Source of the DNA: an uncultured Alphaproteobacteria bacterium
GTDB lineage: Bacteria; Pseudomonadota; Alphaproteobacteria; RF32; CAG-239
DNA: 64,000 nucleotides
Direction of reading: 5' to 3'
Assembly: GCA_910577095.1 (NCBI GenBank)
Contig: CAJTLY010000002.1
Coordinates: forward strand, 66,619-130,618
The notes beneath the pieces are model-generated. The model made no database searches. It saw only the letters and a program-made list of their open reading frames with translations, and was not told the origin of the DNA. Position 1 is the first letter of the stretch, and each line of letters begins with the position of its first letter. This document shows positions 34,224 to 43,828 of this stretch, piece by piece. The position numbers were made by a program, and so were the translations under genes.

Positions 34224-36901
34224 TATTTTTCTCCCAGCAAATCTTTTAGACGATAAAGCTCATCCAAGGCCTCCCGCGGCGTCAGATTATCGGGACAAAC
34301 TTCGGCCAAAGCTTTCTCAAGCGGCGACGGCGCTTTTTGTTGCTCTTCTTTTTTCAGGTTGGCAAACAACGGCAAATCATCGGCCAACGCTTTAATATTT
34401 GTGTTCTTCTTGTCGTTTTCCAATGATGCCAGAACCTGTTCGGCCCGCTTTAACACAACCGCCGGCAACCCAGCCAATTTGGCCACGTGGATGCCGTAAG
34501 AACGGTCGGCGGCACCGTCAATGACTTCGTGCAAAAAGATCACTTCATCGTTAAATTCCTTAATCCGCATACAGTGCAGCGACATTTTATGCAGCTTGCC
34601 GACCAGGGAGGTCAACTCATGATAATGGGTGGCAAAAAGCGCCCGACAGCGATTGACCTCGTGCAGATGTTCCACCACCGCCCAAGCGATTGACAAACCG
34701 TCAAAGGTGGCGGTTCCGCGTCCGATTTCATCTAAAATTACCAGCGAGCGTTCGTCCGCCCGGTTTAAGATGCTGGCGGTTTCCACCATTTCCACCATAA
34801 AGGTCGAGCGCCCGCGCGCCAAATCGTCGGAAGCGCCGACACGTGAGAACAGCTTGCCGACGACGCCGATATGCGCACTTTTGGCCGGAACATACGAACC
34901 GATCTGCGCCATCACCGCAATGATCGCATTCTGACGCAAAAAGGTGGACTTACCGGCCATGTTGGGACCGGTAATCAACCAGATATTGCTGTTGTCGCCA
35001 CCCAAACGGCAATCGTTGCCGACAAAGGCCGCGCCGTGTTCCCGGGACAGCGATGCTTCCACCACCGGATGACGCCCTTCGGCAATTTCAAAACAAAAAG
35101 AGTCGTCAACCGCCGGACGGCAATAGCTTTTTTCCGCCGCCAAATCGGCCAAGGCTGAGCCGACGTCAAGTTCTGCCAGCGCTTTGGCGGTACGGGAGAT
35201 ATCATCGGCAGCAATGCGGATTTCGGTAACCAGCTTGTTAAACAATTCCAGTTCGGTGGCAAGCGATTTTTCTCCGGCGCCGCGGATTTCGTTTTCGACT
35301 TCGGTCAGTTCCACCGTGGTAAAACGCACCGCATTCAGAACCGACTGGCGATGAATAAAATCTTTGTTTTCCAGCATCTGAGTCGCAAACTTCACCGGAA
35401 CTTCGACAAAATAGCCGATCAAATTGTTATACTTGATTTTCAAGTTTGCAATCCCGGTCGCGGCGGCATATTTTTCCTGCAGCTGCAATATTACCTGCTG
35501 ACTGTTGTTTTTCAGTCTTTTGATTTCGTCCAACGGCGGATAATAGCCTTCGCGGATAAAACCGCCGTCTCGCGGCAGCAGCGGCAGTTCGTCTTCCAGC
35601 GCCCGTTCCAGCTCGTCGACCAGATTTTCATGATGTCCCAGTCGCGATACAATTTTTTTAAGCGCTTCGGGGAGTACGCCGTCCAGATTGTTTTTCGACT
35701 TGGCAGCCAGAATATTTTTCAGTTTCGGCACCGCCGCCAACGTTGCCTTAAGCGCCGCCAGATCGCGCGGACCGCCCCGTTCCAGACTGAGGCGGGAAAC
35801 CGCCCGTTCGATATCGGGACAAGATTTCAGCAGCAGACGAAGATCCTGCCGGATAAAATCTTCGTTGATAAAAAATTCCACCACATTCAAACGTTCGGCA
35901 ATTTCGGCGGTATCGACCAGCGGACTGGCGATGCGCCCGGCCAGCATCCGCGCTCCGGCGCCGGTAACGGTACGGTCAAGCACCGCCAGCAACGAACCGT
36001 TTTTGTCACCGGAAGACGATTCCAGCAATTCAAGGCTGCGGCGGGTGGCGCCGTCGATTTCCATTACCTGCCGTTCATAGATTTTGACCGGCTTTTCCAC
36101 CCGCGGCATTTGCCCTTTCTGAGTGGTTTCGACATAATCCATCAAGACGCCGGCAGCGGTGATTTCCGCGCGGCTGAAACTGCCGAAAGCATCCAGGGTT
36201 TCCACCTTAAACAGCCGCAGCAGATTGCGGCGGGCATTCTCGGCATTAAAGCGCGCCTGCGGCAACACCGACAGTTTTTTGCGGTATTCGTTAAAAAGTT
36301 CAAACAGTTTCGGAGATTGCAGATAATTATCGGATATCAGGATTTCCACCGGATTCAGGCGTGACAGCAATCCGCTGACGACAACGGCTTCAGGTTTGTT
36401 CCTCAGCGAGACTTCTTCCAAAAAGAAATCGCCGGTCGACAAATCAAGCCACGAAACCCCCAATGTATCGCCGGTTTTGGCCAGGCTCAGCAAAAAATTG
36501 TTGCGGCGAGAATCGAGCAGATTGTCTTCGGTCAGCGTCCCGGCGGTAACCAGGCGGATCACATCCCGGCGCACCACCGATTTGGCGCCGCGTTTTTTGG
36601 CTTCTTTGGGATCTTCCATCTGTTCGCAAATCGCCACTTTGAAACCGTGCTTTATCAGCCGTGCCAAATAGGCTTCGTAAGCATGAAAGGGGACCCCGCA
36701 CATCGGCACGTCTTCGCCTTCGAGTTTGCCGCGTTTGGTCAGGGCAATGTCCAGCGCTTTCGAGGCCTCTACCGCATCGTCAAAAAACATTTCATAAAAA
36801 TCGCCCATTCGATAAAACAGGAGATAGCCCGGGTAGGCTTTTTTGGTCTCGAGGTACTGTGCCATCATCGGCGTCAAGACGGGTGTTTTTCCTTCTGTCA
36901 T
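34223..36901 (-). CDS. mutS: DNA mismatch repair protein MutS
   Basis: 892 residues, full length. The mismatch-reading Phe-x-Glu motif is at F35-Y-E37 (GDFYEMF). Core and clamp domains follow; the ATPase has Walker A GPNMAGKS starting at residue 645, then FMVEMVETA, the DEIGRGTATFDGLSIA signature and ATHYHEL. Recognises mismatches and recruits MutL (not in this window). First gene before the Nudix gene; divergent from the histidine kinase gene. Confidence 0.98.
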   Translation of the reverse strand: MTEGKTPVLTPMMAQYLETKKAYPGYLLFYRMGDFYEMFFDDAVEASKALDIALTKRGKLEGEDVPMCGVPFHAYEAYLARLIKHGFKVAICEQMEDPKEAKKRGAKSVVRRDVIRLVTAGTLTEDNLLDSRRNNFLLSLAKTGDTLGVSWLDLSTGDFFLEEVSLRNKPEAVVVSGLLSRLNPVEILISDNYLQSPKLFELFNEYRKKLSVLPQARFNAENARRNLLRLFKVETLDAFGSFSRAEITAAGVLMDYVETTQKGQMPRVEKPVKIYERQVMEIDGATRRSLELLESSSGDKNGSLLAVLDRTVTGAGARMLAGRIASPLVDTAEIAERLNVVEFFINEDFIRQDLRLLLKSCPDIERAVSRLSLERGGPRDLAALKATLAAVPKLKNILAAKSKNNLDGVLPEALKKIVSRLGHHENLVDELERALEDELPLLPRDGGFIREGYYPPLDEIKRLKNNSQQVILQLQEKYAAATGIANLKIKYNNLIGYFVEVPVKFATQMLENKDFIHRQSVLNAVRFTTVELTEVENEIRGAGEKSLATELELFNKLVTEIRIAADDISRTAKALAELDVGSALADLAAEKSYCRPAVDDSFCFEIAEGRHPVVEASLSREHGAAFVGNDCRLGGDNSNIWLITGPNMAGKSTFLRQNAIIAVMAQIGSYVPAKSAHIGVVGKLFSRVGASDDLARGRSTFMVEMVETASILNRADERSLVILDEIGRGTATFDGLSIAWAVVEHLHEVNRCRALFATHYHELTSLVGKLHKMSLHCMRIKEFNDEVIFLHEVIDGAADRSYGIHVAKLAGLPAVVLKRAEQVLASLENDKKNTNIKALADDLPLFANLKKEEQQKAPSPLEKALAEVCPDNLTPREALDELYRLKDLLGEK

Positions 36902-37006
36902 AGTCTGCTTTTACCATTCGATATTTAACAAATTTAAACGTATTGTATTATATATTACTATTATCAGTAGTCTATCTTTTTTTAACACACTTCAAGGATT
37001 ATCACC

Positions 37007-38467
37007 ATGTTTCACAAGCGCCGGAGCAAGCTTTTCGAAATTGAAAAGGATACCAACTTCGCCAACCGCATTCTGGCGCTGTCGATGCCGCCGGCAATGG
37101 TATTTATCATGTTGGTGGCTCTGAAACTGCTGCCGGCAAGCATTGCGGTAATGGCCTATGCCTCAATTATTTTATTTAACATCGTGTGGCTGTTTCCGCT
37201 CACTTTTGAATTGCAACAAATCCGCAAATACATTTTTCGCCTCTCCAAAGAAGAAAACATTGCCGATCAGGATTTTGACCTTACCGAAAGCGATACCCGG
37301 CAGATTGTAACCGCCGTTAACGAAATGCACCGTTTTTGGACCGAAAAGGCGGAAAAGCTGGAAGCACAGACAATATCCGACACCGCCGTCCTCGATACCC
37401 TGCCCGATCCGATTTTGATGATTGACCGTTCCGGCAACATTCTCGGCGCCAACATTTCCGCCCGCAATCTGCTCGGCGACAACATTACCGATTGCAAAGT
37501 GGAAACCATTTTCTCCTCCAACAATTTTATCAATGCGGTCGGAAGAGTGCTGCGCTCGGAAAGCGAATCGGAAAACCTGATTTTTTATGTCAACCGCGGC
37601 AACAAAGCCGACAATGAAGAAAACATGCAAAAACTGTATGCTCACATCAAACAGCTGCCGTGGATTTCAAAAGGACGCGCGGTTGCGGTGATTTCGCTGT
37701 ATGACTTTGCCAAAGCCACCAAGATCGAAAAAATGCAGTCGGACTTTGTTGCCAACGCCAGTCACGAATTGCGCACGCCGCTGTCGGTTATTTCCGGCTT
37801 TATCGAAACGCTTCAGACCTCAGCCCGAGACGACGAAACCGCCCGCGACACTTTTCTTAAAATCATGAGCGAACAAGCCGCTTATATGTCGATGCTGATC
37901 GAAAACCTGCTTTCGCTTTCCAAAATCGAAATGACGCAGGACCAGGCGCCGGAAGAAAAAATCAGCCTGCCCCCGATCGCCGAAGACGTTACCAACGCCC
38001 TGATGCTGAAAGCGCGTGCCCGCAATGTCAAATTCGAATTGAACATCGCACCCGACCTGCCGGAAATAACCGCCGATTACGGACAAATAAGGCAGTTGGT
38101 GCAAAATTTGTGCGACAATGCCATCAAATACGGCGAAGAAAACACCACCATCACCGTCTCTGCCCAAAAGGCCGAAGCCGTGCCGCCGTCCAAAACTTAC
38201 GAAGTCGCCGGCGGCAAAGCAATCGTGATTGCCGTTCACAACTTCGGCGAAAAAATATCCGACCAGTATGTTACCCGTCTGACCGAACGATTTTACCGCA
38301 TGCAGACCCACAAGAACAAAAACATCAAAGGTTCGGGTCTGGGACTGGCGATTGCCAAACATATTCTGATCCGTCATCGCGGCAATATGCGCGTAACCTC
38401 CACCGCCGCCGACGGAACCACCTTTGCGGTTTATCTGCCGGTGGAACAAAACTGCCCCACCGTTTAG
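37007..38467 (+). CDS. PhoR-like membrane sensor histidine kinase
   Basis: 486 residues. Two N-terminal membrane segments (~26-47 and ~50-66), a PAS-like domain (~125-200, LDTLPDPILMIDRSGNILGANISARNLLG), HisKA with phospho-acceptor His253 in NASHELRTPLSVISGF, and a HATPase domain with N box DNAIKYGEEN, and GSGLGLAIAKHIL. Layout resembles PhoR, the phosphate sensor, but no phoB or pst genes are adjacent, so the signal is unknown. Divergent from mutS and convergent with rnj (7-base gap). Confidence 0.9.
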   Translation: MFHKRRSKLFEIEKDTNFANRILALSMPPAMVFIMLVALKLLPASIAVMAYASIILFNIVWLFPLTFELQQIRKYIFRLSKEENIADQDFDLTESDTRQIVTAVNEMHRFWTEKAEKLEAQTISDTAVLDTLPDPILMIDRSGNILGANISARNLLGDNITDCKVETIFSSNNFINAVGRVLRSESESENLIFYVNRGNKADNEENMQKLYAHIKQLPWISKGRAVAVISLYDFAKATKIEKMQSDFVANASHELRTPLSVISGFIETLQTSARDDETARDTFLKIMSEQAAYMSMLIENLLSLSKIEMTQDQAPEEKISLPPIAEDVTNALMLKARARNVKFELNIAPDLPEITADYGQIRQLVQNLCDNAIKYGEENTTITVSAQKAEAVPPSKTYEVAGGKAIVIAVHNFGEKISDQYVTRLTERFYRMQTHKNKNIKGSGLGLAIAKHILIRHRGNMRVTSTAADGTTFAVYLPVEQNCPTV

Positions 38468-38474
38468 TTCGGAT

Positions 38475-40220
38475 TTAGCCTTCTATTTCGGGTGAAGGAT
38501 AAATAATCAGCGGCTGACCGGCGTCAACGTCGTCTTCCAGTTCCACTTTCTCTTCCACCAGCGGCAGCTTATAAAAGTGAATAAAGGTGACCGGTTTCAT
38601 CTCGGTCGCTTTTTCGATTTTGCGCCGTACCTGCACCCGAATATAGTCGAGAATTGCCGTTTCTCTATAGTGCAGTCCTGCCACCACATCGGGCAAAGCC
38701 TCCGAAACGTCTTCGACAATCTGGTCGCGCAAGGCAGCAAACGCATCGGGTTCCAAAATATCTTTCGAAGATATCCGCAGCGCAATCAGTTCCCATTTTT
38801 CACCGAAAATAACACTGATAAACACACTGCCGTTATAGGCAATCTGCTTGCGTCGTTTAACCACTTCGGAATTGAGCGACACAATCTCCGTCCGGTCTAC
38901 CGCCAGCGTATCGGTGGGGACAGTGCCGACAATTTTGGCCTGGTCCCCTTTGAGCTGCAGCACGTCGCCGTTTTCCATGCTCATGACTTGTTTAATGCCG
39001 CATTCGGCCGCAAAACGCTTATGTTCGCGAATAAACTTCTTGTCGCCGTGAACCGGCAGCACCAGCCGCGGTTTCAGAATCTGATACATTTTGCAGATTT
39101 CTTCTTTGCTGCCGTGGCCGGAGGTATGAACCAGCTCATCGCGATCGGTAATCACGTTAACCCCCTGGGCAATCAGCTTTTCCTGCATTTCACTGATTTT
39201 TTCTTCGTTGCCGGGAATAATTTTGGACGAGAAAATCACCGTATCCCCTTTGCCCAATTTAACGTAGCGGCTTTGGTTGTTGACAATAGAAGTCAGGGCG
39301 GAACGATAATTGGCCTGTGATCCGGTACAGATATAAAGCGCATTGTCCGAAGGAATATCAATCGCTTCCTTAATATCGTAACAACGCGGCATATCCTTGA
39401 AATATCCGATTTCTTTGGCCACTTTCATATTGTTAAGCAAACTGCGGCCGATCAAAATCGGCGTCCGTCCGGCGGCGTCCGCAGCCAAAATCAGACTTTC
39501 CAACCGGGTCAGGTTAGAGGCAAAACAAGTGGCCACAACCGTTTTCTTCAAACCCGGAATCAGTTTCATCAGGCATTGGCGCACTTCAAACTCACTCGGC
39601 AAAGCGGTTTCGACTTCAATGTTGGTCGAATCGCAGACAAACATATCCACACCCTGTTTTCCGGCATTTTCCAAACCGGCATAGTCGGTTTGCAGAATTT
39701 TCAGCGCGCTGTCGTCAAAACGCCAGTCGGTTGCATGGACCACCGTTTTGCCGGCGGCCTTAACCACCAGCGCCGCCGTTTCGGGCACCGAATGGACCAC
39801 CGGTACAAATTCAACCGAAAAATTTGCCGTTTTTATTGTCTGATGTCCTGCCACCGGATTGAGCGGCACCTGTCCGTCCAGCCTGCATTCGCGCAGACGG
39901 TTGCGGATCAGTCCCAACGCAAATTCACTGCCGTAAACCGGACATTTCAGCAGCGGCCATACCTGAGCTACCGCGCCGAAATGATCTTCGTGAGCGTGGG
40001 TAATAAAAATTCCTTCAAAATCCTCGGCATAATTGGCAAAGAACGAAGCATCGGCAAAGCAAAGATCCATTCCGGGATAATTGTCGTTCAAAAAACCGTA
40101 ACCGGCGTCAACCATAATGAACTTGCCGTTGTGGGCATATATATACATATTCATGCCGATCTCGTCGGCGCCGCCGAGGGTTATAAAATACAATCCCTCT
40201 TTTTCAAATTTATTAATCAT
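38475..40220 (-). CDS. rnj: Ribonuclease J
   Basis: Metallo-beta-lactamase/beta-CASP nuclease with exo- and endonuclease activity in RNA turnover. 581 residues from the ATG at 40220 (MINKFEKEGLYFITLGGADEIGMN). The zinc site HAHEDH spans residues 75-80, and the beta-CASP part shows VCDSTNIE, SSKIIPGNE, HTSGHGSKEE and PVHGDKKFIREH. The chosen start matches the family N-terminus; the longer ORF would overlap birA further. Follows birA, as in many alphaproteobacteria (nuoN-birA-coaX-rnj), but coaX is absent. Confidence 0.95.
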   Translation of the reverse strand: MINKFEKEGLYFITLGGADEIGMNMYIYAHNGKFIMVDAGYGFLNDNYPGMDLCFADASFFANYAEDFEGIFITHAHEDHFGAVAQVWPLLKCPVYGSEFALGLIRNRLRECRLDGQVPLNPVAGHQTIKTANFSVEFVPVVHSVPETAALVVKAAGKTVVHATDWRFDDSALKILQTDYAGLENAGKQGVDMFVCDSTNIEVETALPSEFEVRQCLMKLIPGLKKTVVATCFASNLTRLESLILAADAAGRTPILIGRSLLNNMKVAKEIGYFKDMPRCYDIKEAIDIPSDNALYICTGSQANYRSALTSIVNNQSRYVKLGKGDTVIFSSKIIPGNEEKISEMQEKLIAQGVNVITDRDELVHTSGHGSKEEICKMYQILKPRLVLPVHGDKKFIREHKRFAAECGIKQVMSMENGDVLQLKGDQAKIVGTVPTDTLAVDRTEIVSLNSEVVKRRKQIAYNGSVFISVIFGEKWELIALRISSKDILEPDAFAALRDQIVEDVSEALPDVVAGLHYRETAILDYIRVQVRRKIEKATEMKPVTFIHFYKLPLVEEKVELEDDVDAGQPLIIYPSPEIEG

Positions 40221-40938
40221 TTTCTCTTTTTCTTTCATCTTCAAAAAATACATCTCCGGCACCGATAACTTCCCGGCCGGCGGGCGTTTGCAAAATCAGC
40301 ATTCCCTGATCGTCAAGACCGGTAAAAATGCCGTTTTTTTCTTCTTTGGCGGTACGCACGCAAATTCGGTCGCCGATCCCTTTGGCATAAGACTGCCACA
40401 ATGCGGCAACCGCCGCGGTTCCTTTTTGCGCCCACAGGGCATACAATCCGTCAAAGCAGTTAAGATATTTCTCCATAAATACCCGGCGGTCGGTAACTAT
40501 CCCGGCCTGCTGCAGGCTGGTCACCCGGTAAAGGGTTCCGCTTTCCGGGGCGGCTTTCAAATTGACGCCGATCCCGACAATCATATAATCGCCGACACCT
40601 TTTTCTAACAGAATACCCGATATTTTTGCGCCGTTTAGCAAGACGTCGTTGGGCCATTTGAGGACGATATCGGCCGTCGGGCCGAGCTCTTTCACCGCCT
40701 GCAAAAGCGCCAACCCGGAAATGAGTACCAAAGCGCCGCAGTTTTTCAGATCAAACGGCAATGCCAGCGATAAAAACAAATTGCCTTCCAAGCTCTGCCA
40801 GTTGCGTCCGCGGCGGCCGCGGCCGGCGGTCTGTCTTTTTGCCGTAACCGCCAAACAGCGCCCGGCAGCCGAGGCCGACAAACGCACCGCCTCGTCGTTG
40901 GTGCTTCCCAGTTCGTCATATTCAAAACATTGCCACAT
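40213..40938 (-). CDS. birA: Biotin--[acetyl-CoA-carboxylase] ligase
   Basis: 241 residues. GRGRRGRNW (biotin and ATP binding, ~39-47), KWPNDVLLNGAKISGILLE and GIGVN are diagnostic. There is no N-terminal helix-turn-helix, so it is the monofunctional ligase and not a repressor. It attaches biotin to acetyl-CoA carboxylase. It begins 17 bases after nuoN and overlaps rnj. Confidence 0.95.
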   Translation of the reverse strand: MWQCFEYDELGSTNDEAVRLSASAAGRCLAVTAKRQTAGRGRRGRNWQSLEGNLFLSLALPFDLKNCGALVLISGLALLQAVKELGPTADIVLKWPNDVLLNGAKISGILLEKGVGDYMIVGIGVNLKAAPESGTLYRVTSLQQAGIVTDRRVFMEKYLNCFDGLYALWAQKGTAAVAALWQSYAKGIGDRICVRTAKEEKNGIFTGLDDQGMLILQTPAGREVIGAGDVFFEDERKREND

Positions 40939-40954
40939 TTCCGGGGCTCCTCAC

Positions 40955-42373
40955 TTACAAAATTGCCACCAGCATCATTTCAACATCGTGCATCAGATAT
41001 TTGGGATTTAACACAGTGATTGCGATCAGCAGTATATTAACCGCCAGATATATATACACCCCTTTGTCAACTCTGTCAAAGCTAATGTTGCGCGGCTCAA
41101 AATAGATAACGGTGATGATTTTGAGATAGGCATAAACCAAAATCAGCATCGAAAACGCAATCACTGCCATCAAGCCGTAGCTGCCTCCGGTCACCAGAGC
41201 ATTGATTACCGACAGCTTGCCCAAAAAGCCCAAAAGCGGCGGCGTGCCGATCAGAGAAATCATATACACCAGCAACGCGGCAGCCACAAACGGCCGCTGA
41301 GTCGAAAGGCCGCGGATTTCGCTCAATTCGCGCAAATACTCTCCTTTGCTGCGGCAACCGAAAAACACCGTATACACACCGAAAATCGCCATGATATATA
41401 CCAGCAGATAAACGAAAGCGCCGAGCAGACTCTGATCATTGACATCCGCCGCCGCAATAATCAGAACGCCGGTATAATAAAGGCTGGCATAGGCAAAGAT
41501 ACGGCGCAGGTTATCTTCGCTGTTGGCCCCGATCGCACCGATAAAGACCGACAATACGCCAAACATCAGCAATGCCGGCATAAACCAGTCATAAAGCGGA
41601 TAAAAAACATTGACAATCAAATTGATCAGGCAGGCAAAATAAGCAAACACCGGCACCACCGTCAGATAGCCGCCGACCGGCAAAACAGCGCCCGAGACCA
41701 CTTCGGCAAACCAAAAATGAAACGGTGCCACCCCCAGCGCAAACAAGAAAAATACCATGATCAGCACAAACGAAACTTCAATCTGCCAGCCGGGAGACGG
41801 CGTTTGGTTCAGAAAATCTTCCAACCCGGCATAATCGACCGTACCCGCATAATGCTGCAATGCGGCAACACCGGCGCCCAGAGCGGCCGAAAACAGAAAG
41901 GCAAACAGCAGATAACGGCGAAAGCGCGGATAGAACTGTTCTTCGGCATCAATTTTCAACAACGGATAATTGAGCAGCTGACACGGAATTAAGGCCGCTG
42001 CCAACACCCACAGCGAACGGGAGGAAATCGCCAGCAAAAAACAGAGCAAATAGAACAATATCAAAAAGTAAAAAGCAAAACTGGAGATATTACGGCTCTG
42101 AAAGCGCTTCAGCGACAGCGAGCTCCACCACAAAGTAAAAATGCAGATAATCACTTTAAACAAGGTTGTATAATTATTGTTGCTGAAATATGCACCGGCG
42201 TTTTGATTATAAAAAACCGCCGTCAGCATCATGGTTACGACAATTGTCCATTTGGCCATCGTAAAAAAGGTCTTCGGCGTGTTGCCGCGGCGCAGCAGGC
42301 GTACCGTCAAACTCACAATCATTCCGAGGATTAAAACAACTTCCGGCAGCAAAGCGATATAATTGACCAGCAT
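40955..42373 (-). CDS. nuoN: NADH-quinone oxidoreductase subunit N-like, diverged
   Basis: 472 residues, about 13-14 membrane segments. Antiporter-like family features remain: GVAPFHFWFAEVVSGAVLPVGGYL, FAYASLYYTGVL, SLIGTPPLLGFLGKLSV. Residues known to carry protons in canonical NuoN seem lost: the TM5 Glu region reads VLAAALIPCQLLNY, the FKLGAVPFH Lys is Ala212 (FALGVAPFH), and the second Lys (SK/PK) is Val242 (VVPVFAYF). That comparison is from memory of canonical sequences. Position before birA-rnj is the standard alphaproteobacterial end of the nuo operon, so this is probably the true nuoN orthologue. Confidence 0.85.
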   Translation of the reverse strand: MLVNYIALLPEVVLILGMIVSLTVRLLRRGNTPKTFFTMAKWTIVVTMMLTAVFYNQNAGAYFSNNNYTTLFKVIICIFTLWWSSLSLKRFQSRNISSFAFYFLILFYLLCFLLAISSRSLWVLAAALIPCQLLNYPLLKIDAEEQFYPRFRRYLLFAFLFSAALGAGVAALQHYAGTVDYAGLEDFLNQTPSPGWQIEVSFVLIMVFFLFALGVAPFHFWFAEVVSGAVLPVGGYLTVVPVFAYFACLINLIVNVFYPLYDWFMPALLMFGVLSVFIGAIGANSEDNLRRIFAYASLYYTGVLIIAAADVNDQSLLGAFVYLLVYIMAIFGVYTVFFGCRSKGEYLRELSEIRGLSTQRPFVAAALLVYMISLIGTPPLLGFLGKLSVINALVTGGSYGLMAVIAFSMLILVYAYLKIITVIYFEPRNISFDRVDKGVYIYLAVNILLIAITVLNPKYLMHDVEMMLVAIL

Positions 42374-42382
42374 TCTTTTCTC

Positions 42383-43825
42383 CTACCCGATAAACCACAA
42401 CGGATTGACAAACGACAAAATCAGCAGCGCCGCCGTCAGCAGCATCACCGCAAAAATCCGCGGCGAAATATCCGCCGCCGTACATTCTCCGTTCGGCGCC
42501 GGCAAAACTTCTTCGGTATCGGGCGGATACTTAAGATAAAACAGCTGTTGCAGCAAACTGACCGAACTTAAGACAATTGCCAACAAAATACAGACTGCCA
42601 TTTGGATATTAAATTTCAGCAAGCCGGCAAAAATCACCATATTATTTAAAAACATCGACGACAACGGCATCCCGATGGCAGCCAAAATCAAAAAAGAGAA
42701 CACCCACGAGGTGCGGCGGATATTGCACAAAATGCCGCATTCGCTGATCTCGTTGCATTGACGTTCGTTGTCAATATGGGCTACCATCACTTCAAGCGCC
42801 GCCATAATGATCAGATAGGAAAAGAGCGAAAAGCCGATATTCATCAACAGGGCGTCGGTCGGCAACAAAGCCCCCAGCAGATACATAATGTAATAAACCG
42901 TCATATAGGCAAATATTTTATACTGAATATCACGCTTGGCAAACCCGATCAGCGCAATCATCAGCATGGTCACGATACTGACAACTTCCAAAACCAACAG
43001 GTATGGATCCAGCGCTTCCGGTGCATTAACCGGGAAAAAACGCACCAGACCGTAAACGCCGCTCAACGGAATGAGATTGGCAATGATAAAAACCAACGGG
43101 TTGGAGATGTTGACGTTTACCGAGGCAATCCAGTAATGAAACGGCCAAACCGGAATCCGCGACAAAAAAGCAATAAAAATAGAGCCCCACACCAACACTT
43201 CCCACCGGCGGCCCAAAACAATCCGGCTGACTTCACGGATACTCACGTTCTGATAATTGTATAAAACCACCAGCGCAATAAACAAAAACACCGCTCCCAA
43301 CAGATTATAGAGGAAGAACCGGTACAACACCGGCTGTTTTTTGATATCGCCGAAAATTCCGATCAACATGAACAACGGCAACAGCATCGCCTCAAAAAAG
43401 ATATAAAAAGAAAAGAAATCGGACGTCAGAAAATAACCGCTGATCATACTGAGAAACATCAGCGAAAAGACGATCAACGCCTTTTGGCGGTAGGTATTGT
43501 GACGAACCCCGATCATACCCAGCAAAACCGCCAAATGAACGGCGGCAATCAGCATCAGGGAAAAAACATCTATGCCGAAGACCAACTCAATTTTCGGATT
43601 TTCGAGCCAGTTAAATTTTTCCACCACCTGCCAGCCGTCTTTGCTGACGTCAACCTGCAATGCGGTGCGCCACAAAACCACCAGGTTGGAAAGAACGGTA
43701 AAAATGCCGACCGCCAGAGCATTTCCCGCCGTTTTGCGGGCGCCTTCGCGCGAAAGCGAAGCAAACAGCGCCCCCAGCAGCGGCACCATAATGACGGCAT
43801 TTACCAATGAACTCAGATTTTCCAT
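42383..43825 (-). CDS. nuoM: NADH-quinone oxidoreductase subunit M-like, diverged
   Basis: 480 residues, polytopic. The TM5 Glu is present at Glu145 (FYIFFEAMLLPLF). The TM7 Lys of canonical KVPMWPVHTWLPDAHVEAP is Arg223, and the motif is otherwise altered (SRIPVWPFHYWIASVNVNISNP). The canonical LLKMGGYG reads LIPLSGVYG, with the Lys gone. Nine-base gap to nuoN. The protein keeps its fold pattern but probably not a normal proton path; Arg in place of Lys could still be charged. Confidence 0.85.
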   Translation of the reverse strand: MENLSSLVNAVIMVPLLGALFASLSREGARKTAGNALAVGIFTVLSNLVVLWRTALQVDVSKDGWQVVEKFNWLENPKIELVFGIDVFSLMLIAAVHLAVLLGMIGVRHNTYRQKALIVFSLMFLSMISGYFLTSDFFSFYIFFEAMLLPLFMLIGIFGDIKKQPVLYRFFLYNLLGAVFLFIALVVLYNYQNVSIREVSRIVLGRRWEVLVWGSIFIAFLSRIPVWPFHYWIASVNVNISNPLVFIIANLIPLSGVYGLVRFFPVNAPEALDPYLLVLEVVSIVTMLMIALIGFAKRDIQYKIFAYMTVYYIMYLLGALLPTDALLMNIGFSLFSYLIIMAALEVMVAHIDNERQCNEISECGILCNIRRTSWVFSFLILAAIGMPLSSMFLNNMVIFAGLLKFNIQMAVCILLAIVLSSVSLLQQLFYLKYPPDTEEVLPAPNGECTAADISPRIFAVMLLTAALLILSFVNPLWFIG

Positions 43826-43828
43826 TTG

